Shown here one piece after another: positions 1 through 11,366 of a stretch of DNA of 64,000 nucleotides. How positions within the stretch are numbered: the first letter of the stretch is position 1; the number at the start of each line of letters is the position of its first letter. The notes under the pieces were generated by a model. That model did not search any database. It saw nothing but the letters and a program-made list of their open reading frames with translations, and was not told the DNA's origin. A program made the translations under genes and the position numbers. The DNA lies in NCBI GenBank assembly GCA_034509735.1, contig JACGWO010000002.1:28443636-28507635 (forward strand), given 5' to 3'. The stretch comes from Sesamum alatum (lineage: Eukaryota > Streptophyta > Magnoliopsida > Lamiales > Pedaliaceae).

Positions 1-1
1 A

Positions 2-660
2 TTCAAGGTGGAGAACTCAAAACGAGGATTCCTTCCTATGAGTAATGGAATTAAGTTGTCCAAGAAGCAGTCTCCTAAGACTGATGAGGACCTTAAACGG
101 ATGTTGGACATCTCTTATGCTTCAGTCGTAGGCAGCATTTAGTATGCTATCCAGTGCACTAGACGTGATGTGGTTTTCGCTTTGAGCGTAACTAGTTGAT
201 ATCAGACGTGTGCCGGGGAGGCACACTAGAGTGCAGTCAAGACTATCCTAAAGTACCTGAAAAGGACTAAGGACATGTCCTTGATCTACGGTGGTGGAGA
301 ATTGATACTGGAAGGCTATAGCAACGCTAGCTTCTAGTCGGATGACGATGATGCCAAGTCTCAGTTTGGTTTTGTATTCATCTAAATGGTGGAAGAGTTC
401 CAAGCAGGCTACCACGGCGGACTCCACCATAGAGTCAGAATGCATAGCAGCTTTGGAAGCTGCTAAGGAGGCGGTTTGGATGAAGAGCTACATCCAAGAG
501 TTGGGTTTAGTGCCTAGCATCGCTGAGCCAATGGTTATCTTCTGCGATAACAACGAGGCCACACACAAGCAAAGGAACCGAGATCTCATCACCGATCCAA
601 GCATATTCTTAGACGCTACCATCTGCTCAAAGAGATGGTTAGTAGGGGTGACGTCCGGAT
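2..660 (+). pseudogene. Copia RT tail / RNase H fragment (broken)
   Basis: Frame 2 reads the region between Copia reverse transcriptase and RNase H: a SKRGFLPMSNGIKLSK block, a degenerate YASVVGS motif, then KYLKRTKDMSLIYGG. It has several in-frame stops. After about position 342 the homology moves to another frame, which carries the RNase H core (SSKQATTADSTIESE, then CDNNEA). In intact Copia elements this domain degrades the RNA strand during reverse transcription. The homology stops abruptly at RGDVRI (position 660), where a family A LTR begins, so the C-terminus is missing. The 5' part lies outside the window. No function is expected. Confidence 0.85.
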
Positions 661-2660
661 TGTTAGAATAGGTGACCGTGAAGCCAATCTGATTGGGCTA
701 AATGTAACCTATGTCTGAACAAATTTCAGAGTTTTAATAAATTATAATGAATAAGAAAGTGATATTCACTTGGCTTATACTTTGTCTGTGTTCACTTTAC
801 TGTTTTATTATAACTGTTCACTGCATAAGCAAAGCCCACAGACTGAAATCATATTCTGGGAAACCGGAACTACACATTGGATGGTAGGTTCATGAAATCA
901 GTTTCATCGGATCGGTCTGAAATACTCCAAGTCAAGGAATCTCGAGATAGGGCATCAAGAATCCATTTGAGACTTGCACTAAGCATCTGCAGTCGTGTTT
1001 CATCGACAAGTGACGAGGCTCGCCATGCAGTGTTAGTGGTTAGCCAGCCAGGTGACTGCTGACTGAGGTGACTTGGTGGAACCGTCATATGGAAGACCTC
1101 GAGTAGGGTCAGTCAGGTATGACCTGTGTTCCCAATTCCAACAGTACAAGTTGATCATTGGACTTACGGGATTGTTGAGTTCACCTACACACCATGCCTG
1201 TATCTTAGGTATGGTGAGAGGCTGCCAAGTCGTAGTTACTGAGTAGTCATAAACCCTATCTAGTACAGTCAAGATGTGTAGCGTGACAGTAGATCCAGAA
1301 AGAGGATCCATCTCCTGTCAGAAGGCTGACAGTGATATCTCACTTTACTCTAAGAATCGTCCCTCATAAATTTGTGGCCACAGTAACTGAACAAAAGGGT
1401 AGGACCCTTGTGACGTTTAGTATGGACGAAGCAAAGCTTAGGTCTAAGATGGGCACCTACATTTTCATGCCCTAGACCCTAAGTGGTGAGATTGCAAATG
1501 GAAGGATAAAACTATTGTAGAACCTAAATGTTCACACCACGTACATTCACCTAGTCTCTAGTGCCATGGACCATTGCTAGAGGGTCACCCATGGTAACGG
1601 ACGAATTCCTGTCATAGGATGGTTGGGAATTCGACCAAGTCTAGCTGAGGGTGAACCTAAGGAGTTAAACACAATCTGCACACATAAAGTATTTAATTTA
1701 GAATTAAATTTGGAGAGGTAGAGCGATTAAATCTGATTTAATCGGCTTTCCTTTTTCTTGGGATGTTGATTCCTTTTATTAGATTAAAGGGAATCAACTA
1801 AATGAATAAATTGGATTTATTGGAATAAATTGTGTGGGCTAAAAATAAATATTATTATTCTTTTTTATTTATTTATAGCCTCATGGATTATTTAAATAGG
1901 ATTTAAATATACCATGAAATAAATGGATGGTTGAGATTAAAGAGGAGATGGATGGCTAGGATTGGTTAGACCAATCTAAAACCTAGTTTGACTAGGACTT
2001 TGACTACGTCAAAATCCTAGTCAAATTAAAGTTCTAAAGTTGGAGTTTGAAGAGGAATAGGATTCCTCCTCCATAAATACTCCTAGGGTTTCACTTTAAA
2101 AGGATGATGAGAATTCAAGAAACACACACACACACACACACACCTCTCGTCCCCTCTCCTCTTGCTGGCCACTCCCCCCTTTCCCACGAATTATTTTAGG
2201 TCTTTTGTTTCATACAATTTTACCTAAGGAGGATTGATCGCGTTAATTCATAACGTTTGGTCAACCCATCCTCTCTAAATTATATAAACTTGATTTTTCG
2301 CAAGAAGGGGGATCAAGATACGTGGGCGGATTGCGTGTACAACTTAGAGGGTCTCAATTCGAGATCTTGGTGCAAAATGGGGAACAACGCAAGTAGCGGT
2401 TTGAAGATAAAACGACAATTGGGTAGGTTACTACATTTTGCTATTTCGATTTCTACAACCCTATGGCTCTATGATTTGTATATTCTTTATTTTAGTCATG
2501 AGATAGACTGAATGCCCGTGAGGTTCAAGGGAACACCCCTTGAACGTGTAGTTTTAATTCATGTTTTAGCGTGCTTTAAATTTTGTAAGTTCCTTTTTGT
2601 ATCGCGCTTCCGCATTTGCGCTCCTCCTGGGACGATCCAGACGCCTACCATAGGCTTTCA
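661..2660 (+). mobile_element. Copia family A LTR1 (5' LTR, 2,000 bp)
   Basis: The LTR starts TGTTAGAATAGGTGACC and ends GGCTTTCA. It is followed by GTAGTATCAG, a 9/10 match to the start of the tRNA-Met primer-binding site, so this is a 5' LTR. A TATA-like box lies at 2072-2079, preceded by four TTGAC/GTCAA W-box cores (1988-2024). A CA-dinucleotide run lies at about 2124-2142. The 5' edge abuts a Copia RNase H fragment. Short ORFs inside are LTR noise. Confidence 0.88.
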
Positions 2661-2670
2661 GTAGTATCAG
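2661..2670 (+). other. Primer-binding site of LTR1 element, split by insertion
   Basis: GTAGTATCAG directly follows LTR1 and corresponds to the first ten bases of GTGGTATCAGAGC, the tRNA-Met primer-binding site seen intact at 60454. The site is cut by LTR2. It resumes at 4677 as ATCAGAACGTGGC, so ATCAG is duplicated on both sides. Confidence 0.8.
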
Positions 2671-4676
2671 TGTTAGAATAGGTGACCATGTAAGCCAATT
2701 TTGGCAGGAATATGTAACCTATGTCTAGACAATTCTTTGGTATTTGATAAAACATTTATGAATAAAGAAGTGAAAAAAATTCAAATGGCAATACTTTGTT
2801 TACGTTCACTTATCTGCATTTACATTTCTGTTCACTACGCAAACAAAGCCCACGGACAGAGAAACGATTTCGGGGACTGAGACTACGCTTGGAGGTAGGT
2901 CCATGAAATCAGTCTCGCCGAATCAGTCCGGAAATCTCCAAGTCAAGGAATCCCGAAAATGGGTACCAGGATTCCCTTTGAGACTTGCACTAAGCATCTG
3001 CTGTCGTGTTTCATCGACGGGTGACGAAAGGTCGTCTAAGCAGTGTTAGTGGGTCAGCATGCTAGGAAGCAGCTGACTGAGGTGACTCGCGGGAACCGTC
3101 TTACGGAGGACCTTGAGTATGGTCAGCAAGGTATGACGTATATTCCCGGTTCCAACAGTACAGGCCAAGTCCTTTGACTTGAGGAACTGCTGAGTTTACC
3201 TGTGCGTCAGGTCTGTATCTTAGATATGGTGAGAGATTGCCAAAAATACTCTTGAGTAGTCATAAGCCATGTCTAGTGCAGCCCGGGTGTACAAAGTGAC
3301 AGTAGTTTCCAAGAAAGGATCTGTCTCCTGTCAAAGATGTTGATAGTTGAGTCTCATGTATGCTCTGTGTCTTGTCCCTGAAATCTATGGCCACAGTAAC
3401 TGAACAGAAGGGAAAGGTTTCCCTTGCGGCCATTAGTAAGGACAGACCGACACTTAGGTCCAAAATGGGTACCTGCTTTTTCCGTGCCCTAGACTCTAAG
3501 TGATGAGACCGAAGACAGAAGGACAAGTGTACTGTTAGAGCCTAAATGTTCATCCCCGAATATTTCACCTAGTCTCTAGTGCCATGGACCGTTGCTAGAT
3601 GGCCACCCATGGTAACGGGCGGATTCTAGGAATCCGACCAAGTCTAGCTGAATGGTGAACCTAAAGAGTCATACACTATCCACACATACTTAGTATTTAA
3701 TTTGGAATTAGATATTGGAGTAAAGGAATGATTAAATTAGATTTAATCGGGTCCTATATTTTCTTGGAGAAATTAATTCCTTCTATTTGATAAAGGGAAT
3801 TAAATTAATAAATAAGATTTATTAAAAGGGTTGATTTAATGGGCTTAGAATAAATAATAATATTTATTTATTATATTATATTTATTCTTTTAGCCTTTTG
3901 GAATATTTAATAGAATTTAAATATTCCATTAAATTAAAATCAACGGTTGAGATGGAAAGGGGAGATGGAAGGCTAGGATTCGTTTGACTAGGTCAAACAC
4001 TAGTTTGACTAGGACTTTGACTAGGTCAAAATCCTAGTCAAATTAGATTACTTAGAGTTTGAGTTTAAAGAGGATTAAACTCCTCCTCTATATAAACCTC
4101 TAGCTTCCAACAATTGTAGTATGATGATTCTTGAAAACACACACACAACACACACTCTCCCCTCTCCTACCTCTCGTCCGCCCCTCTCTCTCTTTCTCCA
4201 ACAAGAAAAATATATTTTTTTTAGTTCTTTTTGTTCTTGGAACATTAGAACTTAGACGAATCAATACCGTTAATTGATAACGTGTTGTTGATTCGTCCAC
4301 TCCAAAATTATACACTTGTTCGTTGCTAGCACGACGTGCAAGATACGTGGGTGGATCGTGTGTCACGATTTGGAGGGTCTCAAGAACGAGATCTCGGTGC
4401 AAAACGGGGAACAATGCGAGTAGCCGTTGAAGACGAAAACGACCACGGGTAGGTCTCGTTTTATCTTTTCGTCCCTCTTTAATTTTTCAACTCTATGGCC
4501 TCCATGATTTCTTTATTTGTTATATGATCATGAGACCGAACGCCCGGGAACCTCAAGGGCACACCCCTTGAGCGTGTTCTTTTCAATTAAAAGCATGCCT
4601 TTTTATTTTTGTATGTTTATTTTTATCGTGCTTTCGCATTCGCGCAATTCCCGGGACGATCCACCGATCTCTTTCA
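2671..4676 (+). mobile_element. Copia family A LTR2, solo LTR with duplication ATCAG
   Basis: This is a complete 2,006-bp LTR (TGTTAGAATAGGTGACC to CTTTCA). It is flanked by the 5-bp direct repeat ATCAG at 2666-2670 and 4677-4681, the signature of a single insertion that later lost its internal region by LTR-LTR recombination. It holds TTGAC/GTCAA W-box cores (about 3985-4045), a TATA-like box near 4090 and CA repeats near 4140. Its target was the primer-binding site of the LTR1 element. Confidence 0.88.
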
Positions 4677-5031
4677 ATCAGAACGTGGCTCGGTGTATAG
4701 GCCTAGGGTTTTATATGTGTTAAAGCATGAAAACCTGTAAAAGCTTAAGTTACGTGTTTCTTGATTTATGTTTTTAAAGCATGTCGTTTTCAGGTCGTTT
4801 ATCATACATGAGTTCTTCGTATTTCTTGATTTATTGGAAAACGATGCAGAAATAATAAAACGGAACAAGAAAATGAACGTGGCAGCCAACGGCTGACCGC
4901 GCACAGTGCGCACGCCAGGCGCACACAGCGCGCACGCCGGCAGCTGCAGGCACTGCCGGCCGCGCGAGCTGGATGCGCGGCCAGGCGCCTGCGACTGGAC
5001 TAGCCGCGCACGCCGCTCGGCAAGCGCGCCT
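4677..5031 (+). other. Copia leader of the LTR1 element, with GC-rich block
   Basis: Sequence after the broken PBS (ATCAGAACGTGGC, GTATAGGCCTAGGG) matches the leader found next to LTR3 and LTR4 on the other strand. From about 4890 it becomes very GC- and CpG-rich. It ends at about 5031, where it meets an inverted leader. Arg/Ala-rich ORFs here are composition artefacts. Confidence 0.7.
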
Positions 5032-5111
5032 AAATCATGCCATACACGTTTTCATGCTTTAAACGCACACAAAACCCTAGGCCTATACACCGAACCGGGC
5101 TCTGATACCAC
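5032..5111 (-). other. PBS and first 80 bp of leader of the LTR3 element
   Basis: On the minus strand, GTGGTATCAGAGCCC directly follows the LTR3 end (PBS 5097-5111), then the shared leader motif GTATAGGCCTAGGG. Only about 80 bp of leader remain before the inverted junction with the plus-strand leader. Confidence 0.8.
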
Positions 5112-7052
5112 TGAAAGCATAGCAAAGGCATGTGGATGGCCCGGGAGTAGCGCGAATGCGAAAGCGCGGTATAATTAAAATTGTAAGAATTTAAACATGC
5201 ATAAACGAGATAAAATAAACACGTTCAAGGGGTGTTCCCTTTAACCTCCCGGGCATTTGGTGTATCTCATGAATAATAAAAACATACAAAATTTCATGGA
5301 GGCCATAGGGTTTAAAGAAAAGGGGCAAAAACTAAAACCGGAAACTTACCGATTGTCGTTTTCGTCTTTGAACCGCTACTCGCGTTGTTCCCCGTTTTGC
5401 TCCAAGATCTCGAATGGGAGACCCTCTAATTCGTACACGCAATCCTCCCACGTATCTTGCTCCTCGTGCTAGCAAAAGAACAAATGTATATAATATTTGG
5501 ATAGGACGGATTTGATCAAATGCTATTTAATTAACGAGATCAAACCTCCTATTATTCAATTATGTAACACAAAAGAACATAGAGGGAAAGAAGCGAGGGA
5601 GAGGCCGAGAGAGAGGGAGAGAGCCGGCGGTGATCAAACAAGTTTCTAGGAGTATTTATAGAGGAGGAATCCTATTCCTCTTCTAATTCCTACTCTTTGA
5701 AGACTCCTCCTTGAATAGGATTTGGCCTAGTCAAATCCTAGTCAACATCTAGCTTCTTGGTCAAACCAATCCTAGCCATTGATTCCTCTCTTTAACCTCA
5801 ACCATTAATTAATTTAATAGAATATTTAAATCCCATTTAAATAATCCAAAAGGCAACAAATAAATATATCAAATATAAGTATTTATTCCAAGCCCATTAA
5901 ATTAATTTTCAATAAATCCAATTTATTAGATAAATTTCTTTCATCTAATAAAATGAATTAATTTCTTCCCAAGAAAAGAAGGACCCGGTTAAATCCAATT
6001 TAGTCGTTCCCTTCCTCCAAATATTTAATTCCAAATTAAATACGTCGTGTGTGCGGATTGTGTGTGACTCTTTAGGTTCACCTTTAGCTAGACTTCGTTG
6101 GATTCTTATAATCCACCCGTCACCATGGGTGGCCGTCTAGCAACGGTCCACGACACTAGAGAGTAGGTGAATATGCGTGGGGATGAACATTTAGGCTCTA
6201 CAATAGATCTATCCTTCTATCTACGGTCTCACAACTTAGGGTCTAGGGCATGGATATGTAGGTACCCATTTTGGACCTAAGTGTCGGTCCGTCCTTTACC
6301 AAACGCCGCAAGGAAACCTTCCTTTCTGTTCAGTTACTGTGGCCATAGATTTTAGGGACGAGACACAGAGTATTGTGAGACACAACTGTCAACACCCTTG
6401 ACAGGAGACAGATCCTTTCTTGGAAACTACTGTGACGTTGTACACCATGGCTGCACTAGACATGGCTTATGACTACTCAACTGCATTTTGGCAATCTCTC
6501 ACCATACCTAAGATACAGTCTCGATGTACAGGTAAACTCAGCAATTCCTCAAGTCAAAGGACTTGACCTGTACCATTGGAACCGGGAACTCACGTCATAC
6601 CTACCCGACCCTACTCAAGGTCCTCCGTAAGACGGTTCCCGCGAGTTACCTCAGTCAGTCGCTCCCAGCAGGCCGACCCACTAACACTGCTTAGACGACC
6701 CTCGTCACCATCGATGAAACACGACAATAGATGCTTAGTGCAAGTCTCAAGTGGAATCTCGGTACCCATTTTCGAGATTCCTTGACTTGGAGATTTCCAG
6801 ACTGATTCGGCGGAACTGATTTCATGGACCTACCTCCAAGCGTAGTCCCAGTCCCCGAAATGCGTTTTCAGTTCGTGGGCTTTGTTTGCGTAGTGAACAG
6901 ATATATAAAGCAGATAAAGTGAACACAAACAAAGTAAATGTCAAATGAATTTCACTTCTTATTCATTGATGATTTATTAAAACCTCGAAATTGTTCAGAC
7001 ATAGGTTACAATTTGCCTACGAAGATTGGCTACATGGTCACCTATTCTAACA
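5112..7052 (-). mobile_element. Copia family A LTR3 (minus strand, 1,941 bp)
   Basis: Read on the minus strand it starts TGTTAGAATAGGTGACC (end at 7052) and finishes at 5112, followed by an intact PBS, so it is a 5' LTR. Its upstream neighbour (7053 onward) is the RNase H end of a minus-strand Copia. LTR3 therefore either inserted into that RNase H region or is the shared LTR of a tandem array. With LTR1 and LTR2 it forms inverted arms of about 2 kb. W-box cores lie at about 5720-5765 and a TATA box near 5655. Confidence 0.86.
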
Positions 7053-7469
7053 TACCACTCCTCCATTGAGCCTTAATACATAACCTGATTGAACTTGGCA
7101 TCATCGTCATCTGCCTGGAAGCTAGCATCGCTAAAGCCTTCCAGGATCAGTTCTCCATTGCCATAGACTAGGAACATTTCCTTAGTCCTCCTTAGGTACT
7201 TAAGGATGCCCTTGACCGCATTCCAATGTGCCTCTCCTGCACATGACTGATATCTGCTCGTTACGCTTAAGGCGTAAGCGATGTCAGGTCTAGTGCAGTG
7301 GACCGCATATTGGATGCTTCATACGGCAGAAGCATAGGGAAGGATTTTCATCTTTTCAAGTTCCTCATCAGTCTGTGGAGACTGTTTCTTGGACAACTTG
7401 ATCCCATGCCTAATGGGAAGGAATCCTTGTTTGGAGTTGTCCATCCGAAACCTTTTCAGGACTTTATCC
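7053..7469 (-). pseudogene. Copia RNase H fragment (minus strand, truncated)
   Basis: The minus strand is homologous to positions 160-380: an alternating ILKYLRRTKEM-like block, then a conserved acidic stretch. It contains frameshifts and ends at about 7053, where LTR3 starts. It is cut about 280 bp earlier than the comparable fragment at 1-660, so the catalytic C-terminal half is missing. It follows directly after the RT domain of the same element. Confidence 0.75.
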
Positions 7470-8246
7470 CTATAACGAGTTTTGGGTTAGTCCTAACATT
7501 CTTTTAGATCTGTCCCTGATAATTTGGATGCCAAGAATGTAGGAGGCTTCACCCAAATCCTTCATGGAAAACTGAGTTGATAACCATGCTTTTGTGTCAC
7601 CCAACAGTCTAACGTCATTTCCTATGAGCAGAATGTCATCCACATAAAGCACTAGGAACACTATAGATCTCCCACTGACCTTCTTGTATACACAAGGGTC
7701 GGATTCGTTTTTGATGAAATCATGACCCCGTATGACTTCGTCAAACCGAATGTTCCAACTTCGGGATGCTTGTTTGAGGGCATAGATGGACTTTTGGAGA
7801 CAACAGACCTTCTGTTCTTCTCCGGCGACCGTGAAACCCTCCAGCTGATCCATGCAGATCTCTTCCTCAACGAAACCATTGAGGAAGGCCGTTTTCACGT
7901 CCATCTGCCATATCTCATAGTCATACCATGCAGCTACGGTAAGCAGGATCCGAATGGATTTAGCCATGGCTACCGGCGAGTAGGTGTCCTCGAAGTCGAC
8001 CTCGGGTCGTTGAGTGTACCCTTTTGCTACTAGCCTAGCCTTGAAGGTTGTGACTTCTCCATCAATGCCAAGTTTGCGCTTGTAGACCCATTTACAGCCA
8101 ACTGGCTTAACCCCTTTGGGCGGGTCTACAAGTGTCCAAACTTGGTTCTCATTCATGGAGTCCAGTTCGGTTTTCATGGCCTCAAGCCATCTCCCGGAGT
8201 CAATGTCAGACATCGCTTCCCCGTATGTCGTAAGATCCTTATCCAA
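7470..8246 (-). pseudogene. Copia reverse transcriptase (RVT_2)
   Basis: This open frame of 258 codons covers almost the whole Copia RT: WLEAMKTELDSM near the start, VGCKWVYKRK, ARLVAKGYTQ, QMDVKTAFLNG, then the catalytic YVDDILLIG (Y-V-D-D at 7635-7646) and LGEASYILGIQI near the end. The enzyme copies element RNA into cDNA in cytoplasmic particles. The active-site aspartates are preserved, but the frame is separated by stops from integrase upstream and RNase H downstream, so no full polyprotein can be made. It belongs to the minus-strand element whose 5' LTR is LTR4. Confidence 0.9.
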
Positions 8247-8275
8247 TAGACTGGTCGTGTTTAGAAAGCCGTATC

Positions 8276-8692
8276 TTATAGCAGGTCGTGACTCTCTAGC
8301 TGACCTACGGAGAACGGGAACGTCAGTGTGACTGTGGGCGCTGACTGTATTGGAGCCAGCGGTTCAGGTACCGAGGCTGGCCCTTCCAGAGGTCGTCCTT
8401 CATGCCTAGCATGCTGGACTTCTCGAGGTTGGTCAGCCCTCTGGGTATCTATCCTGAGTCCTCTAAGTGAGGAATCCGCGGTTTCCACTGATGACTGGTT
8501 TCCATCACTTGACTCCTCAAGGATCAGTTCATCAGGTTGGATATCCTCTGGAAAGCCTTGTTCCAAGAACACTGTGTTCCTTGAAACAAATACCTTTTGT
8601 TCCAAGGGGTCATAGAAATAATAACCTGCAGTTTCCTTGGGGTATCCAACGAACCTGCATAAACTAGATTTTGATTCTAGCTTGTCACCCAC
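8276..8692 (-). pseudogene. Copia integrase C-terminus / IN-RT linker
   Basis: The minus frame starts with a conserved post-integrase motif (KSSLCRFVGYPKETAGYYFYD, cut here by frame) and continues into a low-complexity, Glu/Ser/Pro-rich stretch typical of the linker between integrase and RT in Copia polyproteins. It is separated from the integrase core (from 8720) and RT (to 8246) by short gaps with stops. It is non-functional on its own. Confidence 0.75.
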
Positions 8693-8719
8693 TAGCTTCT
8701 TGATGTATGCGGGGCTACC

Positions 8720-9361
8720 TCACACTTTCAAATAGTTGTAGGACACAGGCCTGCCGTGCCATATTTCATATGGCGCTTGGGTCAATATGCTGGTTGGCAC
8801 CAAATTTAACAACTTGGCCACAGTTTCCAATGCGTAGCCCCAAAAGGACAAGGGCAATTTGGTAAAACTCATTATGGATCGAACCATGTCCAACAGGGTT
8901 CGATTCCTCCTTTCAGAGACCTCATTTAACTGTGGTGTCCCGGGAGGTGTCCATTCAGAGATTATACCGTTTTCTTTAAGATAATTAAGGAACTCATTAC
9001 TAAGGTACTCTCCGCCTCGGTCTGACCGCAGAACTTTAATTTTGCAGCCGGTTTGGTTCTCAACTTCAAGTCTGAATTCTTTAAACCTGTCAAGAGCTTC
9101 AGACTTATACCTCATTAGGTATACATAACCATAATGTGAATGATCTTAGGTGAAGGTTATGAAGTAGGAGAACCCACATCGGGCTTGCGTCTTTAGTAGT
9201 CCACATACGTCTGTATGGACCAAGTCCAACAGACCTGTGGCAAGCCTGCTTTGTCCTACAAAGGGCTTCTTGGTCATTTTCCCTTTAAGAAAGGATTCGC
9301 AAGTTGGTAGCTCACTCAAGTCCCCTAACTCTAGGTTCTTTGAGTCTACCAATTTTTTCAT
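8720..9361 (-). pseudogene. Copia integrase (pre-integrase zinc region and core)
   Basis: Two minus frames together cover the pre-integrase domain (KKLVDSKNLELGD, LPTCESFLKGKM) and the rve core: VHTDVCG with the first catalytic Asp, LRSDRGGEYLSNEF with the second, and QLNEVSERRNRTLLDM with the Glu. In intact elements integrase inserts the cDNA into the genome. Breaks: a frameshift or stop near 9120-9145 between the two frames, and a Cys to Phe change in the CESC zinc ligand (now CESF). Same element as the RT at 7470-8246. Confidence 0.88.
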
Positions 9362-9362
9362 C

Positions 9363-9950
9363 CTATCTTAGGAAATGTGACCTAGCCTCGCGTGCCACAG
9401 TTGTGCGTTTCCCGTTATTATCTATTTTACGTTTGTGTTGAGCGTTTAGAACGAAGTTCGTTTGTCGTAAGATATAGAGACCGTTATTAAGCGTACCAAG
9501 CAGATGAGCAATGCCACACCTCATCAAATAAAAACATTTTTTATTGATCATAAACTCATATCCACTATTGTCTAACAACGGAATGGAAATGAGTTTTCTA
9601 ATCATGCTAGGTACATAATAAACTTGCTCTAATTCTATACTAATGCGATCACTAACTACTAGAGTGGCGGATCCTACTGCTTTTGCCGAGATGACCTTGC
9701 CATTCCCAAGCTTTAGGATCATATCCCCGCTACTTAATTTTTTACTTCTTTTCAGCACCTGCAAATCATTGCAAATGTGAGCTCCACAGCCGGTATCTAA
9801 TACCCAAGAGGTAGTGTTAGTAACCATATTAACCTCAATCACAAAGATACCTTGTTTGGAGAGGAGTTTGGGGCAATCCCTCTTTCCAATGCCCTTTCTC
9901 ACGGCAATTGATACATATGTCATATGCCCTCGACTGTTTACTTTGAGTCA
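9363..9950 (-). pseudogene. Copia zinc knuckle and aspartic protease
   Basis: The minus frame holds the protease signature SWVLDTGCGAHICNDLQ and a long conserved region, ending in the GAG_pre-integrs start (CGIAHLLGTLNNGLYIL). The gag zinc knuckle lies just upstream but is split by a frameshift: the CINCREKGHWK half is in one frame and KRDCPKLL in another. The protease would process the Gag-Pol polyprotein. Downstream, a stop near 9363 separates it from integrase. Confidence 0.85.
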
Positions 9951-10055
9951 ACCTTCCCTTTTCCTTTGCTTCCTACTTTGGCAATGGGAACACTCTTAGT
10001 GTTGGTAGCTGCTTTGATGGCTTTTCCCTTTCCCTTCTGCATCCCATAGCAGTTA
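9951..10055 (-). pseudogene. Gag C-terminal remnant
   Basis: A short Lys/Gly-rich minus frame (KGKGKAIKAATNTKS, then KGKGKVDSK) corresponds to the basic linker before the gag zinc knuckle (compare 62930-63080 in the right-hand element). Immediately upstream, at about 10055, the sequence switches to leader. Almost all of gag has therefore been deleted. Confidence 0.7.
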
Positions 10056-11366
10056 TATGATAAATAAACCATTCATTCACCATAAAAGCCACATGTAAAA
10101 AAAAAGCTTGGCACCCCCCTGTTGGATGATCACGAGCCCGAATCCTATGCGACCCACTGAGCCCGCAGTGGATCTATGGTCAATCTAGGGTTTGTCCTAC
10201 AATATTACCTTGGATCCTCCATTCTGGGCTCTCCATGTGGACCATCCTTCATCTCCACCAAATACATAAAATAAAAATCCTCACTCCTACACTACTCTCA
10301 TTACATATGTAAAAGGAAACGCCAGCGAAAACTTGGGGGGAGTACAATAGGAGGGAGATAGAATGCCTTATTATTTCAAGGCAAATAGAAGAGGAGAAGG
10401 AGAAAGCAAAAGAGGCACACAGGCCCAACACAAATTAAACCATACATTCCGTCTAGGGCTCGTGATCATCCATTCTCAATAAGCGCACATAATTGCATGA
10501 TTTCCAATCACATAAACATATGCATATAATCCATGATATCCAATCACATCATCCCATGATAAAGTAACAGGTTATGTATGAAAAACATGGTACAACGTTG
10601 GCATTAACATTTCTTTGTTTAGAAAGACCCTTCCTCATTATTTGAAGGTGAGTAATACCCCGGGATTCCAAATCCAATACAACAACCTTCCTAATAATGT
10701 TCTTTAAGAAAACATGTAAAATTAAATAAAACTAATTTTTAAGAATTTATCCAAAAAATTAAATAACAAGAAAACGTAAACGTTAACCGGCCACGGCCAT
10801 CGGCGGCATTCTGTCGGTGCACATAGGCCAGCAGGCCCAGCCTGCTGTCCGCGCGCGCATAGGTCACGCCTGACCGGGCGCGCGCGAGCCTGCTCGGCCG
10901 TGCTGCTCGCGCTGGCGGGCTGCCGCGCGTAGGCACCTCTGCCCGAGCGTGCCATCCTGCAGCCCGCATGCGCAGACTCCGTTGTCTGCCTGCGCGCGCG
11001 CCTGGCAGCGCTTCCTCGTGCGCGTGTGCGCGCACAGCCAGGGGCGCCCAGGCACTCCGACGTACTGGCCTGGCGCGTGGGCTTCCCTGCCTGCGTGCGC
11101 GCGCGCCTGGCCATACGTCCGCGCCTAGCGTCCGGCTGTGCGCGGTCAGCCGCCGGCTGGCCACATGTGCCGTTTTCCTCTGTTTTATTTTCTTGCCCCC
11201 CATTTCTCAAGAAAAATAAGAAACCAACAGCACCAAAATTTCATACATGATTAAAAGCAAGAAAACAACATGCTGGATAATTAAAACATCAAGAATTGAA
11301 TAAATCATGCCATACACGTTTTCATGCTTTAAACGCACACAAAACCCTAGGCCTATACACTGAACC
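10056..11366 (-). other. Copia leader of the LTR4 element (minus strand)
   Basis: The minus strand matches the leader of the right-hand element (60467-62287), including a block around the motif CAGTGGGTCGCATAGG. From 10780 to 11180 lies a GC/CpG-rich block with overlapping Arg/Ala-rich ORFs in all frames, which I take as non-coding. Nothing else recognisable is present. Its length (1.3 kb) is shorter than the 1.8-kb leader at 60-62 kb. Confidence 0.75.

Noticed and set aside
877..1311. Short ORFs on both strands within LTR1
   Set aside because: The same short frames recur, broken differently, in other family A LTRs; non-coding LTR sequence.
10722..11250. Arg/Ala-rich ORFs up to 162 codons in the GC-rich leader block (also 4906-5178 and 60666-60933)
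   Set aside because: Open in many frames on both strands because of GC composition, and the encoded sequences are not conserved between the leader copies.
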